Of a DNA stretch of 64,000 bases, positions 36,643 through 44,950 are shown one piece after another. The stretch is from Kordiimonadales bacterium IMCC3096. GTDB taxonomy: Bacteria > Pseudomonadota > Alphaproteobacteria > Minwuiales > Minwuiaceae. A program made the position numbers and the translations under genes. The notes under the pieces were generated by a model, which saw only the letters and a program-made list of their open reading frames with translations, was not told the origin of the DNA and ran no database searches. Each line of letters opens with the position of its first letter. The first letter of the stretch is position 1. Location of the stretch: assembly GCA_016865035.1 (NCBI GenBank), contig CP018227.1, forward strand, positions 1,458,001-1,522,000. Direction: 5' to 3'.

Positions 36643-37366
36643 TTAGGCCGGTCGCGAGACCTGCCGCGACATCATCAGGCTGTCGATATCGATCCTGCCG
36701 ACCCTGACCAGCGCCGTCGCATCCGCAGCGGACATGGGATGCCCCAGCAGATAGCCCTGACCATGCGTCGATCCGTTGTCGCGGACGAAGGCAAGCTGTT
36801 CCGCAGTCTCGATACCTTCGGAGACCGTGCTGGTCTGCGGTCGATCTTGCGGACTGTTCGATACCTGCGATCAGGCGTTCCACCAGACCGGCGAACCGGC
36901 ACAGGGTGGCCTTCTGGGCCTCGCCGACATGCCGTGGCTGCATATCGGCGACACACAATGTGGCGATGCGATATCCGGCGCTGGGGCGGATTGGAACACC
37001 GGCATAGGCCACCAGATACGGTGCACCGGCGACCAGGGGCAGACTTCTGTAGCGGCTGTCCAGCCGGGCGTCTTCCACGACCAGCGGACCGTCATTCCGG
37101 ATCGTGTGGGTGCAGAACGAGGCCGCGCGCGGAACTTCGGTGAGATCAAGCCCGACCCTGGAGATGAAACGCAGCGCGTCGTCATCGACCAGGGCAATGA
37201 AGCCGATGGGAAAATCAAGTACCGCAACCAGCGTGGACAGGATCAGATCAAGGTCAGCATCGTCCGGCACACGCGCCAATCCTATGCCGTCCAGGGCATC
37301 TATTCTCTCCAGTTCATGAAGGGAATAGTGAATCTCTGAATATGACGTTCGGATCTCGGATCGCAT
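36643..37366 (-). pseudogene. deletion remnant of a second GAF...EAL gene
   Basis: From the ATG at 37366 the frame encodes an intact GAF domain (residues about 15-175: DADLDLILSTLVAVLDFPIG, VPRAASFCTHTIRND, CRFAGLVERLIAG) similar to that of the neighbouring gene. At about 36828-36850 the homology jumps to the last ~60 codons of an EAL domain, but in another frame: TVSEGIETAEQLAFVRD, GSTHGQGYLLGHPM and a stop TAA at 36645-36643. The GAF frame itself runs on to 36539 without recognisable sequence. About 1.3 to 1.5 kb (PAS, GGDEF and most of EAL) has been lost. The GAF part could still be translated as a single-domain protein. Confidence 0.75.
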
Positions 37367-37536
37367 GCGTCTTTCTCATTTCGGCACCTGAAGGAGACTG
37401 AAACCCGGACTCTCTGCATTCCCGATTATTCAGCATTCACGCACGCGAAATAATACTCAGCGCCCGCCCGTACCGGGTGAGACTCTAGCCGAAAATCTAA
37501 TAAGGGGAGTAACTATTGGTTGAGATTCATCACACT

Positions 37537-38127
37537 TCAATCAAAGCGTGGTCTCGCATCCGCCTCCAGCACGGCGAACAACAGATGATCGCGCCAGTAT
37601 CCGGCGATGCGCAGATACTTGCGCGCATAACCTTCCTCCGTGAAGCCGCACTTGCGCAGCAGGCTGGCGGAGGGAAGGTTCTCCGGCAGGCAGGCCGCCT
37701 CCACCCGGTGCAGACCCAGTTCACCGAACGACCAGTCGCAGACCAGCGTGATCGCGGCGGCCATGTAGCCCTGCCGGGCATGGGGCTGGCCCATCCAGTA
37801 GCCGGCGGAGGCCGCCTGGGTCACGCCGCGGCGCACGTTCGACAGGGTGATCCCGCCCAGCAGCGCATCATCGCCATTGCGGAAGACCAGGAAGGAATAG
37901 GCCAGGTCGGCGCGGGCGTCACGCTGATAGAGGCGCAGGCGGCGGCGGTAGGAAAAGCGCGACAGGGCGTCGGCTGGCCAGGTCGGCTCCCACGGCTCCA
38001 GGAACGCGCGACTGCCCGCGCGCAATTCCGCCCACGCCCGCCAGTCATGCGCCTGCGGCGGACGCAGGTAGATACGACGGCCCCGCAACAGGGGCCGGGT
38101 ATCATCTGACGCCATGTTCGCGAACAT
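37537..38127 (-). CDS. GNAT acetyltransferase, RimJ-like
   Basis: 196 residues from the ATG at 38127, supported by GGAGGG six bases upstream. The GNAT fold is seen from RGRRIYLRPPQAHDWRAWAEL through the acetyl-CoA loop region GYWMGQPHARQGYMAAA and the NLPSASLLRKCGFTEEGYARKYL end, the pattern of ribosomal-protein-alanine N-acetyltransferases (RimJ/RimL). It probably acetylates a protein N-terminus in the cytoplasm. It is downstream of the M16 peptidase and thrC on the same strand with a 135-base gap, the usual thrC-peptidase-acetyltransferase order of many alphaproteobacteria. Confidence 0.88.
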   Translation of the reverse strand: MFANMASDDTRPLLRGRRIYLRPPQAHDWRAWAELRAGSRAFLEPWEPTWPADALSRFSYRRRLRLYQRDARADLAYSFLVFRNGDDALLGGITLSNVRRGVTQAASAGYWMGQPHARQGYMAAAITLVCDWSFGELGLHRVEAACLPENLPSASLLRKCGFTEEGYARKYLRIAGYWRDHLLFAVLEADARPRFD

Positions 38128-38262
38128 GTGCCCTCCGGTTGAAACCAGTTCCCGCGAAGTCCATACCGGCCCGCTCCTCCACCAGGCTACCCGAGGGAAA
38201 GCCCTGCAACGGGTGGCCGGATGAGGGCGCGGGCCGATGCCGCCACCAGGACTGCGGTCCTC

Positions 38263-39528
38263 CTAGGCAAAGTGTGCGGCGAAGGCCTCCGGTGACGCAA
38301 GCTGTTCCGTATCGCCCACCGCCGCGATGGCCATCGGCTTGCCCGCCCCGAACAGTTTCTCCGCCACCCGACGGCAGGTGGCGACATCCACCTCGTCCAC
38401 CCGGGCCAGCAGGTCGGCAGTCTCCAGCGGTCGGCCATGCACCAGCACCTGGCGCGCAATCTGCTCCAGCCGGGCGGAGGAGCTTTCCAGCGACATCACC
38501 AGTCCCGCCTTCATCTGCGCCCGGGCACGGGCGGTTTCCACCTCGTTCGTGTCTTCCGCCAGCCTGAGTATCTCCCCGGCCAGCACCGGCCCCAGTTCCG
38601 CGACGCTGTCGGGGGAGGAAGCGGCATAGACACCGACCATGCCGCCATCGGCCATGGCCCCGGCAAAGCTGAACACGGAATAGGCCAGGCCACGCTTCTC
38701 CCGCACCTCCTGAAACAGGCGCGAGGACATGCCGCCGCCCAGTACGTTCGACACCACCTGCGCGGCGATGAAATCCGGGTCGTGGATCGTCACCCCGTCG
38801 AATCCCAGTGCCAGATGGGTCTGCTCCAGCGTCCGCCGGTCGATGATGGCGCCGCCCTGCCAGACCGCCGGCTCCGGCGTGTCATCGGTAACGGTGCCGA
38901 CATCGGCGAACAGCTTCTCGATGGCTTTCAGGAACGCGTCCGGATCGACCGCACCGGCAGCGGCAACCACCATACGTTCGGCCCCGTAGCCACGCCCTAG
39001 GAACCCCTGCAGGTCGCTGCGGGCAAAGGTCGAGACCCGCTCGGGCAGGCCCAGGATCGACCGGCCGACGGGCTGGTCCGGATAGGCCGCCGCCTGCAGA
39101 TGGTCGAAGATCAGGTCGTCGGGGGTGTCATTGACCTGCGCAATCTCCTGGCGCACCACCTCCCGCTCCCGCGCCAGCTCTTCCTCCGGGAAGGTCGACT
39201 GCAGCAGGATGTCGGCAATCAGTTCGATGGCCAGATCGGTGTCGTCGCGCATCACACGGGCGTAATAGGCGGTCTGTTCGCGACTGGTGTAGGCGTTCAG
39301 GTACCCCCCCACATCCTCGATCTCCTCCGCAATGCGCAGGGCGGAGCGGCGCGCGGTACCCTTGAAGGCCATATGCTCCAGCATGTGCGCCAGACCGTTC
39401 TCGTGGACGCGCTCATGCCGACCGCCGACATCGACCCAGACACCGACGGAGACCGTCTCCACGCCGGGCATCGGGGCAACCGCGACCCGCAGACCGCTGG
39501 GCAGGGTGTGCAGCACCCCCGCGCTCAA
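38263..39528 (-). CDS. M16 family zinc peptidase (processing-peptidase-like)
   Basis: 421 residues, single M16A/B unit of the mitochondrial-processing-peptidase beta type. The inverted zinc motif HxxEH is H48-M-L-E51-H52 (LAHMLEHMAFKGT), with the third ligand glutamate expected about 75 residues later (EEELAREREVVRQEI). The C-terminal half has the GGGMSSRLFQEVREKRGLAYS segment. No signal peptide. Its start overlaps the thrC stop by four bases, so the two are coupled. Confidence 0.92.
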   Translation of the reverse strand: MSAGVLHTLPSGLRVAVAPMPGVETVSVGVWVDVGGRHERVHENGLAHMLEHMAFKGTARRSALRIAEEIEDVGGYLNAYTSREQTAYYARVMRDDTDLAIELIADILLQSTFPEEELAREREVVRQEIAQVNDTPDDLIFDHLQAAAYPDQPVGRSILGLPERVSTFARSDLQGFLGRGYGAERMVVAAAGAVDPDAFLKAIEKLFADVGTVTDDTPEPAVWQGGAIIDRRTLEQTHLALGFDGVTIHDPDFIAAQVVSNVLGGGMSSRLFQEVREKRGLAYSVFSFAGAMADGGMVGVYAASSPDSVAELGPVLAGEILRLAEDTNEVETARARAQMKAGLVMSLESSSARLEQIARQVLVHGRPLETADLLARVDEVDVATCRRVAEKLFGAGKPMAIAAVGDTEQLASPEAFAAHFA

Positions 39529-40934
39529 TTCGCCCCTCCGCCCGCGATGCGGGCATAGGATTCCAGATGGCGCTGCAGCGCGCCGAGGTCGTTGGGCAGG
39601 GTGATGCTGCGCTCCTTCCGCTCATGCAGATCGGCCAGCCGTTCGGGCAGTGCCGGGTGAACGCCAATGGCCTGCTGGACCGCATCCGGGAACTTGGCCG
39701 GATGGGCTGTGGCCAGGCTGACCGTCGGCACCGCGTCGGCAATCCGGCCCTCCGCCCGCGCGCGCCGCGCGGCAGCGGTGCCGATGGCACTGTGCGGGTC
39801 CAGGATCTCGCCCGTGTCGCGCCAGACCCTGCGCATCTCTTCCAGTGTTTCATCCTCGTCCACCCGCCGGGCGGTGAAGACCTTCTGCGCCGCCTCGAAG
39901 GCGGCGGCAGGGGCCGTGAAACCACCCGACTGTTTCAGGTTGTCCATCAGGCCCTGAACACGGGGGCCGTCGCGATCCACCATGTCGAACAGCAGCCGCT
40001 CGAAGTTGGATGAAACCTGAATATCCATCGACGGGCTCATGGTCGCGCTGACACCCCGGGTGCGATATTCGCCGGTATCGAAGAACCGGGTCAGGATGTC
40101 GTTGACGTTGGTGGCAATCAGCAGCGTATCCACCGGCAGCCCCATGCGGCGTGCGATCTCGCCCGCAAAGATGTTGCCGAAATTGCCGGACGGGACGGAG
40201 AAGGCAAGCGGCCGTCCGCCCAGCGCGATCCCGGCATGGACGTAATAGACCACCTGCGCCGCGACCCGCGCCCAGTTGATCGAATTGACCGCCGACAGCC
40301 GCATGGAATCCCTGAACCGCAGATCGTTGAAGGCCGCCTTGACCAGTGCCTGACAGTCATCGAAATCGCCCTCGATGGCGATGGCGTGGACGTTCGCGTC
40401 CTCGACGGTCGTCATCTGTCGCCGTTGCACGTCCGAGACCCGGCCCAGCGGATACAGGATGAAGATGTCCACCGCCTCACGCCCCCGGCAGCCTTCGATG
40501 GCCGCCGACCCGGTATCGCCGGACGTGGCCCCCAGGATCGTCACCCGCTCGCCGCGATCCGACAGCACCCGGTCGAAGAACCGCCCCAGCGCCTGCAACG
40601 CGAAGTCCTTGAACGCCAGGGTGGGGCCATGAAACAGCTCCATCACCCAGTCGTTGGCGCCGATCTGCTTCAGCGGCGCAACGGCGGTATGGTCGAAGGC
40701 GGCATAGGTATCCGCCATCATCTGCCGGAATTCATCCTGCCCGATACTGTCACCGGTCAGCGGTCCCAGCACCCGTGCGGCAAGGTCGGCATAGGACAGG
40801 CCCTGCAACCCGGCCAGATCAAGCTGCGGCAGGGACTCCGGCACATACAGGCCACCATCCCGCGCCAGGCCGGTCAGCAGAACATCATCGAATTCCAGGA
40901 CCGGGGCAACGCCCCGGGTGCTCACATAGCGCAC
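39525..40934 (-). CDS. thrC: threonine synthase
   Basis: 469 residues. Converts O-phosphohomoserine to threonine with PLP. The long N-terminal form (MRYVSTRG, DGGLYVPE) is the proteobacterial type. The PLP lysine is K109 in GPTLAFKDFALQ; phosphate-binding GATSGDTGSAA and SVPSGNFGN follow. Convergent with nothing; it heads a thrC-M16 peptidase operon on the minus strand. The upstream region (40935-41048) carries a degenerate hairpin repeat. Confidence 0.95.
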   Translation of the reverse strand: MRYVSTRGVAPVLEFDDVLLTGLARDGGLYVPESLPQLDLAGLQGLSYADLAARVLGPLTGDSIGQDEFRQMMADTYAAFDHTAVAPLKQIGANDWVMELFHGPTLAFKDFALQALGRFFDRVLSDRGERVTILGATSGDTGSAAIEGCRGREAVDIFILYPLGRVSDVQRRQMTTVEDANVHAIAIEGDFDDCQALVKAAFNDLRFRDSMRLSAVNSINWARVAAQVVYYVHAGIALGGRPLAFSVPSGNFGNIFAGEIARRMGLPVDTLLIATNVNDILTRFFDTGEYRTRGVSATMSPSMDIQVSSNFERLLFDMVDRDGPRVQGLMDNLKQSGGFTAPAAAFEAAQKVFTARRVDEDETLEEMRRVWRDTGEILDPHSAIGTAAARRARAEGRIADAVPTVSLATAHPAKFPDAVQQAIGVHPALPERLADLHERKERSITLPNDLGALQRHLESYARIAGGGAN

Positions 40935-40962
40935 GCTCGACCTTTCTGTTGTTTGCTGTCTG

Positions 40963-41027
40963 TCCCGTCCCCTCCCGGGCCAGCCATTTCAGGCTACCTG
41001 CGCGGGTGGCCGGGCAGAGGAGAGGGT
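40963..41027. repeat. degenerate hairpin repeat (family 2)
   Basis: Arms of CCCCTCCCGGGCCAGCC and GGGTGGCCGGGCAGAGGAG type enclose a loop ATTTCAGGCTACCTGCGCG, a diverged form of the conserved TTTCAGGATACTTGCG loop of the element at 45969. It lies between the start of thrC and the end of ytoQ. Confidence 0.6.
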
Positions 41028-41048
41028 TGGAACAGCGGTGCAATCCGC

Positions 41049-41516
41049 TCAGGCGGAGAGCTGCTTCAGTTCGCCCTTGATGACATAGGCCAGGATCTCG
41101 ACCACCTGTTCCGGCGTTTCGGCCACGGCCAGTGCGGCGGCGTCCACTTCCTTCAGCGGGTGCGTCAGGGAGGGATCATGCTGCACGATCAGCGGCGTGT
41201 TCATCGCCGCCGCATAACCCGCGTCGAAGGCGGCATTCCACTGCTTGTACTTGTCGCCGAAACGGACCACGACCACGTCCGCGCGCTCGATCAGGGTGCG
41301 GGTGCGGATGGCGTTGATCTTGGCGCCCTTGTGATCCTTCCAGAAGCCATTGTTCTCCTGCCCCAGGATCGCCACGCCGCAATCGTCGCTGGACCCGTGG
41401 TCGGTCACCGGCGCGGTGAATTCGATGTCCAGACCGGCGGCGGCGGCACCCGCCTCGATACGCTCACGCCAGTCCGTGTGGATTTCGCCCGACAGATAGA
41501 CGGAAAGGTCGCTCAT
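41049..41516 (-). CDS. ytoQ: YtoQ family protein
   Basis: 155 residues from the ATG at 41516. The sequence (DLSVYLSGEIHTDWRERIE, PVTDHGSSDDCGVAILGQE, FGDKYKQWNAAFDAGYA, VIKGELKQLSA end) is that of the YtoQ family, which has a nucleoside-deoxyribosyltransferase-like fold and no established function. The asp/tyr-containing FGDKYKQWNAAFDAGYA is the most conserved region. Cytoplasmic. A longer reading to 41741 crosses a hairpin repeat and is rejected. Confidence 0.88.
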   Translation of the reverse strand: MSDLSVYLSGEIHTDWRERIEAGAAAAGLDIEFTAPVTDHGSSDDCGVAILGQENNGFWKDHKGAKINAIRTRTLIERADVVVVRFGDKYKQWNAAFDAGYAAAMNTPLIVQHDPSLTHPLKEVDAAALAVAETPEQVVEILAYVIKGELKQLSA

Positions 41517-41640
41517 GGTTCTGCACTCCCGGTTTCGCTGGTGGTCCACCCAATGCCATATCGGCCACGCGCTGTCATCCTTGGCAGGATTCGTTTGTCG
41601 ACCGTGCCTCCCCTCTCCTGGCCTTGTTCGCTGACCGCAC

Positions 41641-41710
41641 CACCCCTCTCCCCCTCCCGGCCACCCACGCAAGTATCCTGAAATGGGTGGCCGGGAGGGG
41701 GAGAGGGGTG
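41641..41710. repeat. perfect 27-bp-arm hairpin repeat (family 2)
   Basis: Arms 41641-41667 and 41684-41710 are perfectly complementary over 27 bases (CACCCCTCTCCCCC... / ...GGGGGAGAGGGGTG). The 16-base loop CGCAAGTATCCTGAAA is the reverse complement of the loop at 45969-46050, so this copy is in the opposite orientation. A partial second left end (ACCGTGCCTCCCCTCTCC) precedes it near 41600. Located between ytoQ and the YaiI/YqxD gene. Confidence 0.9.
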
Positions 41711-41745
41711 GCACGGTCCACCAACAAACCACCAGGATCACCCAC

Positions 41746-42201
41746 TCAGACCCGCTTCGCGGCCTGCACCATGGTTTCCAGCCGGTTCAGGAAGTTCGAT
41801 CTGTCCGCCTTGCTGAAGGGGCGACCGCCGCCGCCCGCGCCCAGCGGATTGGCAGCGCGCATGTCCGCCATCAGGTCGCGCATGGCAAGCTGGTGGCCGA
41901 TGTTGTCCGGTGTGAAGGGATCGCCATTGTGGCGGATGGCGGCCCCGCCATGCTCCAGACAGCGTGCGGCCAGCGGAATGTCACCGGTGACGCAGATGTC
42001 GCCGGGGCCGATCCGGTCGGCGATCCACATGTCGGCGGCGTCCGGTCCCTCCGGCGCCACCACGGTCTGGACCAGCGGGTCGGGGCTGGGGCGGATCCCG
42101 CCGTTGGAAACCATGTAGACCTGCAGCCGGTGGCGGCTGGCGACCCGCAGGATCTCGTCCTTCACCGGGCAGGCGTCGGCGTCGATGTAGATGCTTGTCA
42201 T
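41746..42201 (-). CDS. YaiI/YqxD family (UPF0178) protein
   Basis: 151 residues from the ATG at 42201. The family pattern is clear: IYIDADACPVKDEI at the start (PIN-like acidic residues), VSNGGI, GPGDICVTGDIPLAA, and FTPDNIGHQLAMRDLMADMR near the end. The acidic cluster suggests a PIN-type nuclease fold, but the function is unknown. It begins seven bases after the MetE-like gene ends and is likely cotranscribed with it. A longer upstream reading lies inside that gene. Confidence 0.9.
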   Translation of the reverse strand: MTSIYIDADACPVKDEILRVASRHRLQVYMVSNGGIRPSPDPLVQTVVAPEGPDAADMWIADRIGPGDICVTGDIPLAARCLEHGGAAIRHNGDPFTPDNIGHQLAMRDLMADMRAANPLGAGGGGRPFSKADRSNFLNRLETMVQAAKRV

Positions 42202-42208
42202 GCCGCAG

Positions 42209-43246
42209 TCAGTCCCCCGCAACCTCGCGCCGGACGATCGCTGCCCCCTCGGCCAGCGACGACAGCTTGCCGAAGGCCACGTCACGCGGCAGGTACTTCA
42301 TGCCACAGTCCGGCGCAGCGATGACCCGCGCCGCGCCCGCATGCCCCACGGCCCCGCGCAGCCGGTCAGCCACCTGATCCGGCGTCTCGACATCATTGGT
42401 GCCCAGGTCGAGGACGCCATAGACGATCTGCTTCGACGGCAGCCGGTCGATGATCGAGGGGTCCAGCTTCGGCTGCGCCGCCTCGATGGAAATCGCGCTG
42501 GCGTCACAGGCATCCAGCTCGGCCAGGAAGGAATAGCCCGATGGCTTGTCCTTCACGACATAGGCATAGCCGAAGCAGACATGGACAATGGTCATGCCCT
42601 CGACCCCGTCCAGCGCCTGGTTGATGGCGTCGATGCCGTACTTCCGCGCCTCCTCCGGGTGGGCCTGCATATGCGGTTCGTCGATCTGGATGATGTCGGC
42701 ACCTGCGGCCTTCATCTCCCTGATCTCCGCATTCAGCACGGCGGCATAGGCGCTGATCAGCTTGCCCTGGTCACCGTAATATTCGTCCTTGGCCATGCGT
42801 GCCATGGTGAAGGCGCCGGGGATCGTGACCTTGACCGCGCGATCGGTGTGGCGGCGCATGAAGGCCACATCGCGGACCTGCACCCCGCCGCTGCGGGTGA
42901 TCGGCCCGACAACCCGCGGCACCAGGGTCGGCTTGCCCGTGCGCCCCGGCATCTCGCCGGGATTGTCGATGTCGATGCCGCCCAGCGCATTGGCGAAATG
43001 GTTGAAGTAGCTCTCCCGGCGGCACTCCCCGTCGGAGACGATGTCGATGCCCACCTTTTCCTGGTCCCGGAGCGCCAGCAGGCAGGCATCATCCTGCGCC
43101 TCCTCCAGTTCCTCGGCGCGTGGCAGCCAGACATCCTTCATCCGGACCCGTGGCGGCGAACTGCCCATCAGGACATCGCGGTTCACCAGCCAACCGGGCT
43201 GCGGATAGCTGCCCACCAGCATGGTCGGAATTGCCTGAAGTGCCAT
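42209..43246 (-). CDS. cobalamin-independent methionine synthase II family protein (MetE C-domain-like)
   Basis: 345 residues from the ATG at 43246, preceded by GGGGAG. It corresponds to the catalytic C-terminal barrel of MetE: start MLVGSYPQPGWL, GQGK-like YYGDQGKLISAYA, the zinc ligands in IVHVCFGY and APDCGMKYLPRD, and QIDEPHMQ. The N-terminal half of classic MetE is absent, so it is a core-type or paralogous methyltransferase using zinc to activate a thiol. The methyl donor is not known. Divergent from the glutamine-synthetase-like gene across 111 bases. Confidence 0.87.
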   Translation of the reverse strand: MALQAIPTMLVGSYPQPGWLVNRDVLMGSSPPRVRMKDVWLPRAEELEEAQDDACLLALRDQEKVGIDIVSDGECRRESYFNHFANALGGIDIDNPGEMPGRTGKPTLVPRVVGPITRSGGVQVRDVAFMRRHTDRAVKVTIPGAFTMARMAKDEYYGDQGKLISAYAAVLNAEIREMKAAGADIIQIDEPHMQAHPEEARKYGIDAINQALDGVEGMTIVHVCFGYAYVVKDKPSGYSFLAELDACDASAISIEAAQPKLDPSIIDRLPSKQIVYGVLDLGTNDVETPDQVADRLRGAVGHAGAARVIAAPDCGMKYLPRDVAFGKLSSLAEGAAIVRREVAGD

Positions 43247-43357
43247 TCTGCGATCTCCCCGTTCCCCAAACGCCCCGTTGCGGGCGCGAGTGCAGTATGC
43301 TTTGGCTGCAGCAGGGGAAGTCAAGAATTCCCGGCCCGGAGACAAGAGGGGACAGCC

Positions 43358-44722
43358 ATGCCCGGCAATCTGACGATGGACGAACTGACGGCAGCGGTCG
43401 GCGCGGGGGAGATCGATACCGTGCTGGTCTGCATGGTGGACATGCAGGGGCGGCTGATGGGCAAGCGGTTCCAGGCCGAATTCTTCCTCGACAGCGGCTG
43501 GGAGGAAACCCACGCCTGCAACTACCTGCTGGCCACCGATCTGGAGATGATCACCGTGGAGGGCTTTGCCGCCGCAAGCTGGGCCAGCGGCTACGGGGAC
43601 TACGTGATGCAGCCCGACCTTGCCACCCTGCGGCAGGTGCCCTGGCTGGAGGGTACGGCGCTGGTGCTCTGTGACGTGCTGGATCACCACCACCAGCCGG
43701 TGCCCCATTCCCCCCGCGCCGTCCTGAAGCGCCAGATCGCGCGGCTGGAGGGCATGGGCTATCGCGCCATGATGGCGTCGGAGCTGGAGTTCTTCCTGTT
43801 CGAGGAATCCTACGAACAGGCGGCCGCGTCCGGGTACCGCGATCTTTCGACCTTCAGCCGCTACAACGAGGACTACAACATCTTCCAGACCACCAAGGAG
43901 GAACCGGTGATGCGGGCGCTGCGCCGGGGCCTGCAGGCCGCAGGCATCCCGGTGGAGAATTCGAAGGGGGAGGCAGACGCCGGCCAGGGGGAGATCAACG
44001 TCCGCTATTCGGATGCGCTCGACATGGCCGACAGCCACGCGGTGATCAAGAACGCCGCCAAGGAGATCGCCTGGGCAAAGGGCCGTGCCCTGACGTTCCT
44101 GGCCAAGTGGGACACGGACGCGGCGGGCAATTCCAGCCACATCCACCAGTCGCTGCAGGACATGGACGGCACTCCGCTGTTCCATGATCCGCAGGACCCG
44201 CTGGGCATGTCCGACCTGATGCGCCATTTCCTGGCCGGGCAACTGGAACATGCCAGCGCCATCACCTGGTTCCTTGCCCCCTATGTGAACAGCTACAAGC
44301 GGTTCCAGGCTGGCACCTTCGCGCCCACCGCCGCCATCTGGTCACGCGACAACCGCACCGCGGGGTATCGCCTGTGCGGTGAGGGTACCAGGGCGATCCG
44401 CGTCGAATGCCGCGTCGGCGGCGCCGACCTGAACCCCTATCTCGCCATGGCCGCGCTGCTGGCCGCCGGGATCGACGGGATCGAGCGCAAGCTGGAACTG
44501 GAACCGGGGTTCGAGGGCGATGCCTATCAGGGACGCCGCATCCGCCGCATCCCCGCCAACCTGCGCGATGCCACGCTGGCCCTGAAGCGGTCGAAGATGC
44601 TGCGCGCGGCGCTGGGTGACAATGTGGTGGACCACTACGTCCATGTCGCCATCTGGGAACAGCAGGAGCACGAGCGGGTGGTCACCGACTGGGAAGTCGC
44701 CCGCGGCTTCGAGCGCGCCTGA
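43358..44722 (+). CDS. glutamine synthetase family protein (gamma-glutamyl ligase-like)
   Basis: 454 residues from the ATG at 43358 with AGAGGGG upstream. The frame is open far upstream, but that part is antisense to the MetE-like gene. Metal and nucleotide residues are in MASELEFFLFEESY, ADAGQGEINVRYSDAL and NSSHIHQSL; the C-terminal part has APTAAIWSRDNRTAGYR and ECRVGGADLNPYLAMAALL. The lack of a housekeeping GlnA adenylylation context and overall form resemble gamma-glutamylpolyamine synthetase (PuuA) or GlnT-type ligases. It likely glutamylates an amine for catabolism; an FAD oxidase of the PuuB type lies at the window start but is too far away to be cotranscribed. Confidence 0.87.
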   Translation: MPGNLTMDELTAAVGAGEIDTVLVCMVDMQGRLMGKRFQAEFFLDSGWEETHACNYLLATDLEMITVEGFAAASWASGYGDYVMQPDLATLRQVPWLEGTALVLCDVLDHHHQPVPHSPRAVLKRQIARLEGMGYRAMMASELEFFLFEESYEQAAASGYRDLSTFSRYNEDYNIFQTTKEEPVMRALRRGLQAAGIPVENSKGEADAGQGEINVRYSDALDMADSHAVIKNAAKEIAWAKGRALTFLAKWDTDAAGNSSHIHQSLQDMDGTPLFHDPQDPLGMSDLMRHFLAGQLEHASAITWFLAPYVNSYKRFQAGTFAPTAAIWSRDNRTAGYRLCGEGTRAIRVECRVGGADLNPYLAMAALLAAGIDGIERKLELEPGFEGDAYQGRRIRRIPANLRDATLALKRSKMLRAALGDNVVDHYVHVAIWEQQEHERVVTDWEVARGFERA

Positions 44723-44744
44723 CAGCGACGGCGGCAATTGTTGT

Positions 44745-44892
44745 ACTTCCCCTTCCCCCTCGACGGGGGAAGGTCGGGATGGGGGTGAATCGGCGAAGCC
44801 GAACAGCCGGGATTTCACCACAGTTCGGCAGCCTGCGGCTTCACCCCCCATCGACCGCTTCGCGGCCACTTCCCCCTCAAGGGGGGAAGACA
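44745..44892. repeat. C/G-rich double-hairpin inverted repeat (family 3)
   Basis: Two hairpins of CCTTCCCCCT-CGAC-GGGGGAAGG type (44751-44773 and about 44868-44889) face each other, and outer arms GATGGGGGTGAA (44779-44790) and TTCACCCCCCATC (44840-44852) pair across a 50-base centre. Related to 10897-11010. Lies between the convergent ends of the ligase and luciferase-like genes. Confidence 0.8.
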
Positions 44893-44950
44893 TGCAGTGC
44901 GGTGTACTCGTCAGGCGAGCTCCGACGTCAGATGGCTCACCTGGCGACGG

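Noticed and set aside
42191-43357. A long open frame continuing upstream of the glutamine-synthetase-like gene, making an 843-residue protein
   Set aside because: The upstream part is antisense to the MetE-like gene and only looks open because of high GC. The ATG at 43358 has a ribosome site and gives the normal family length.
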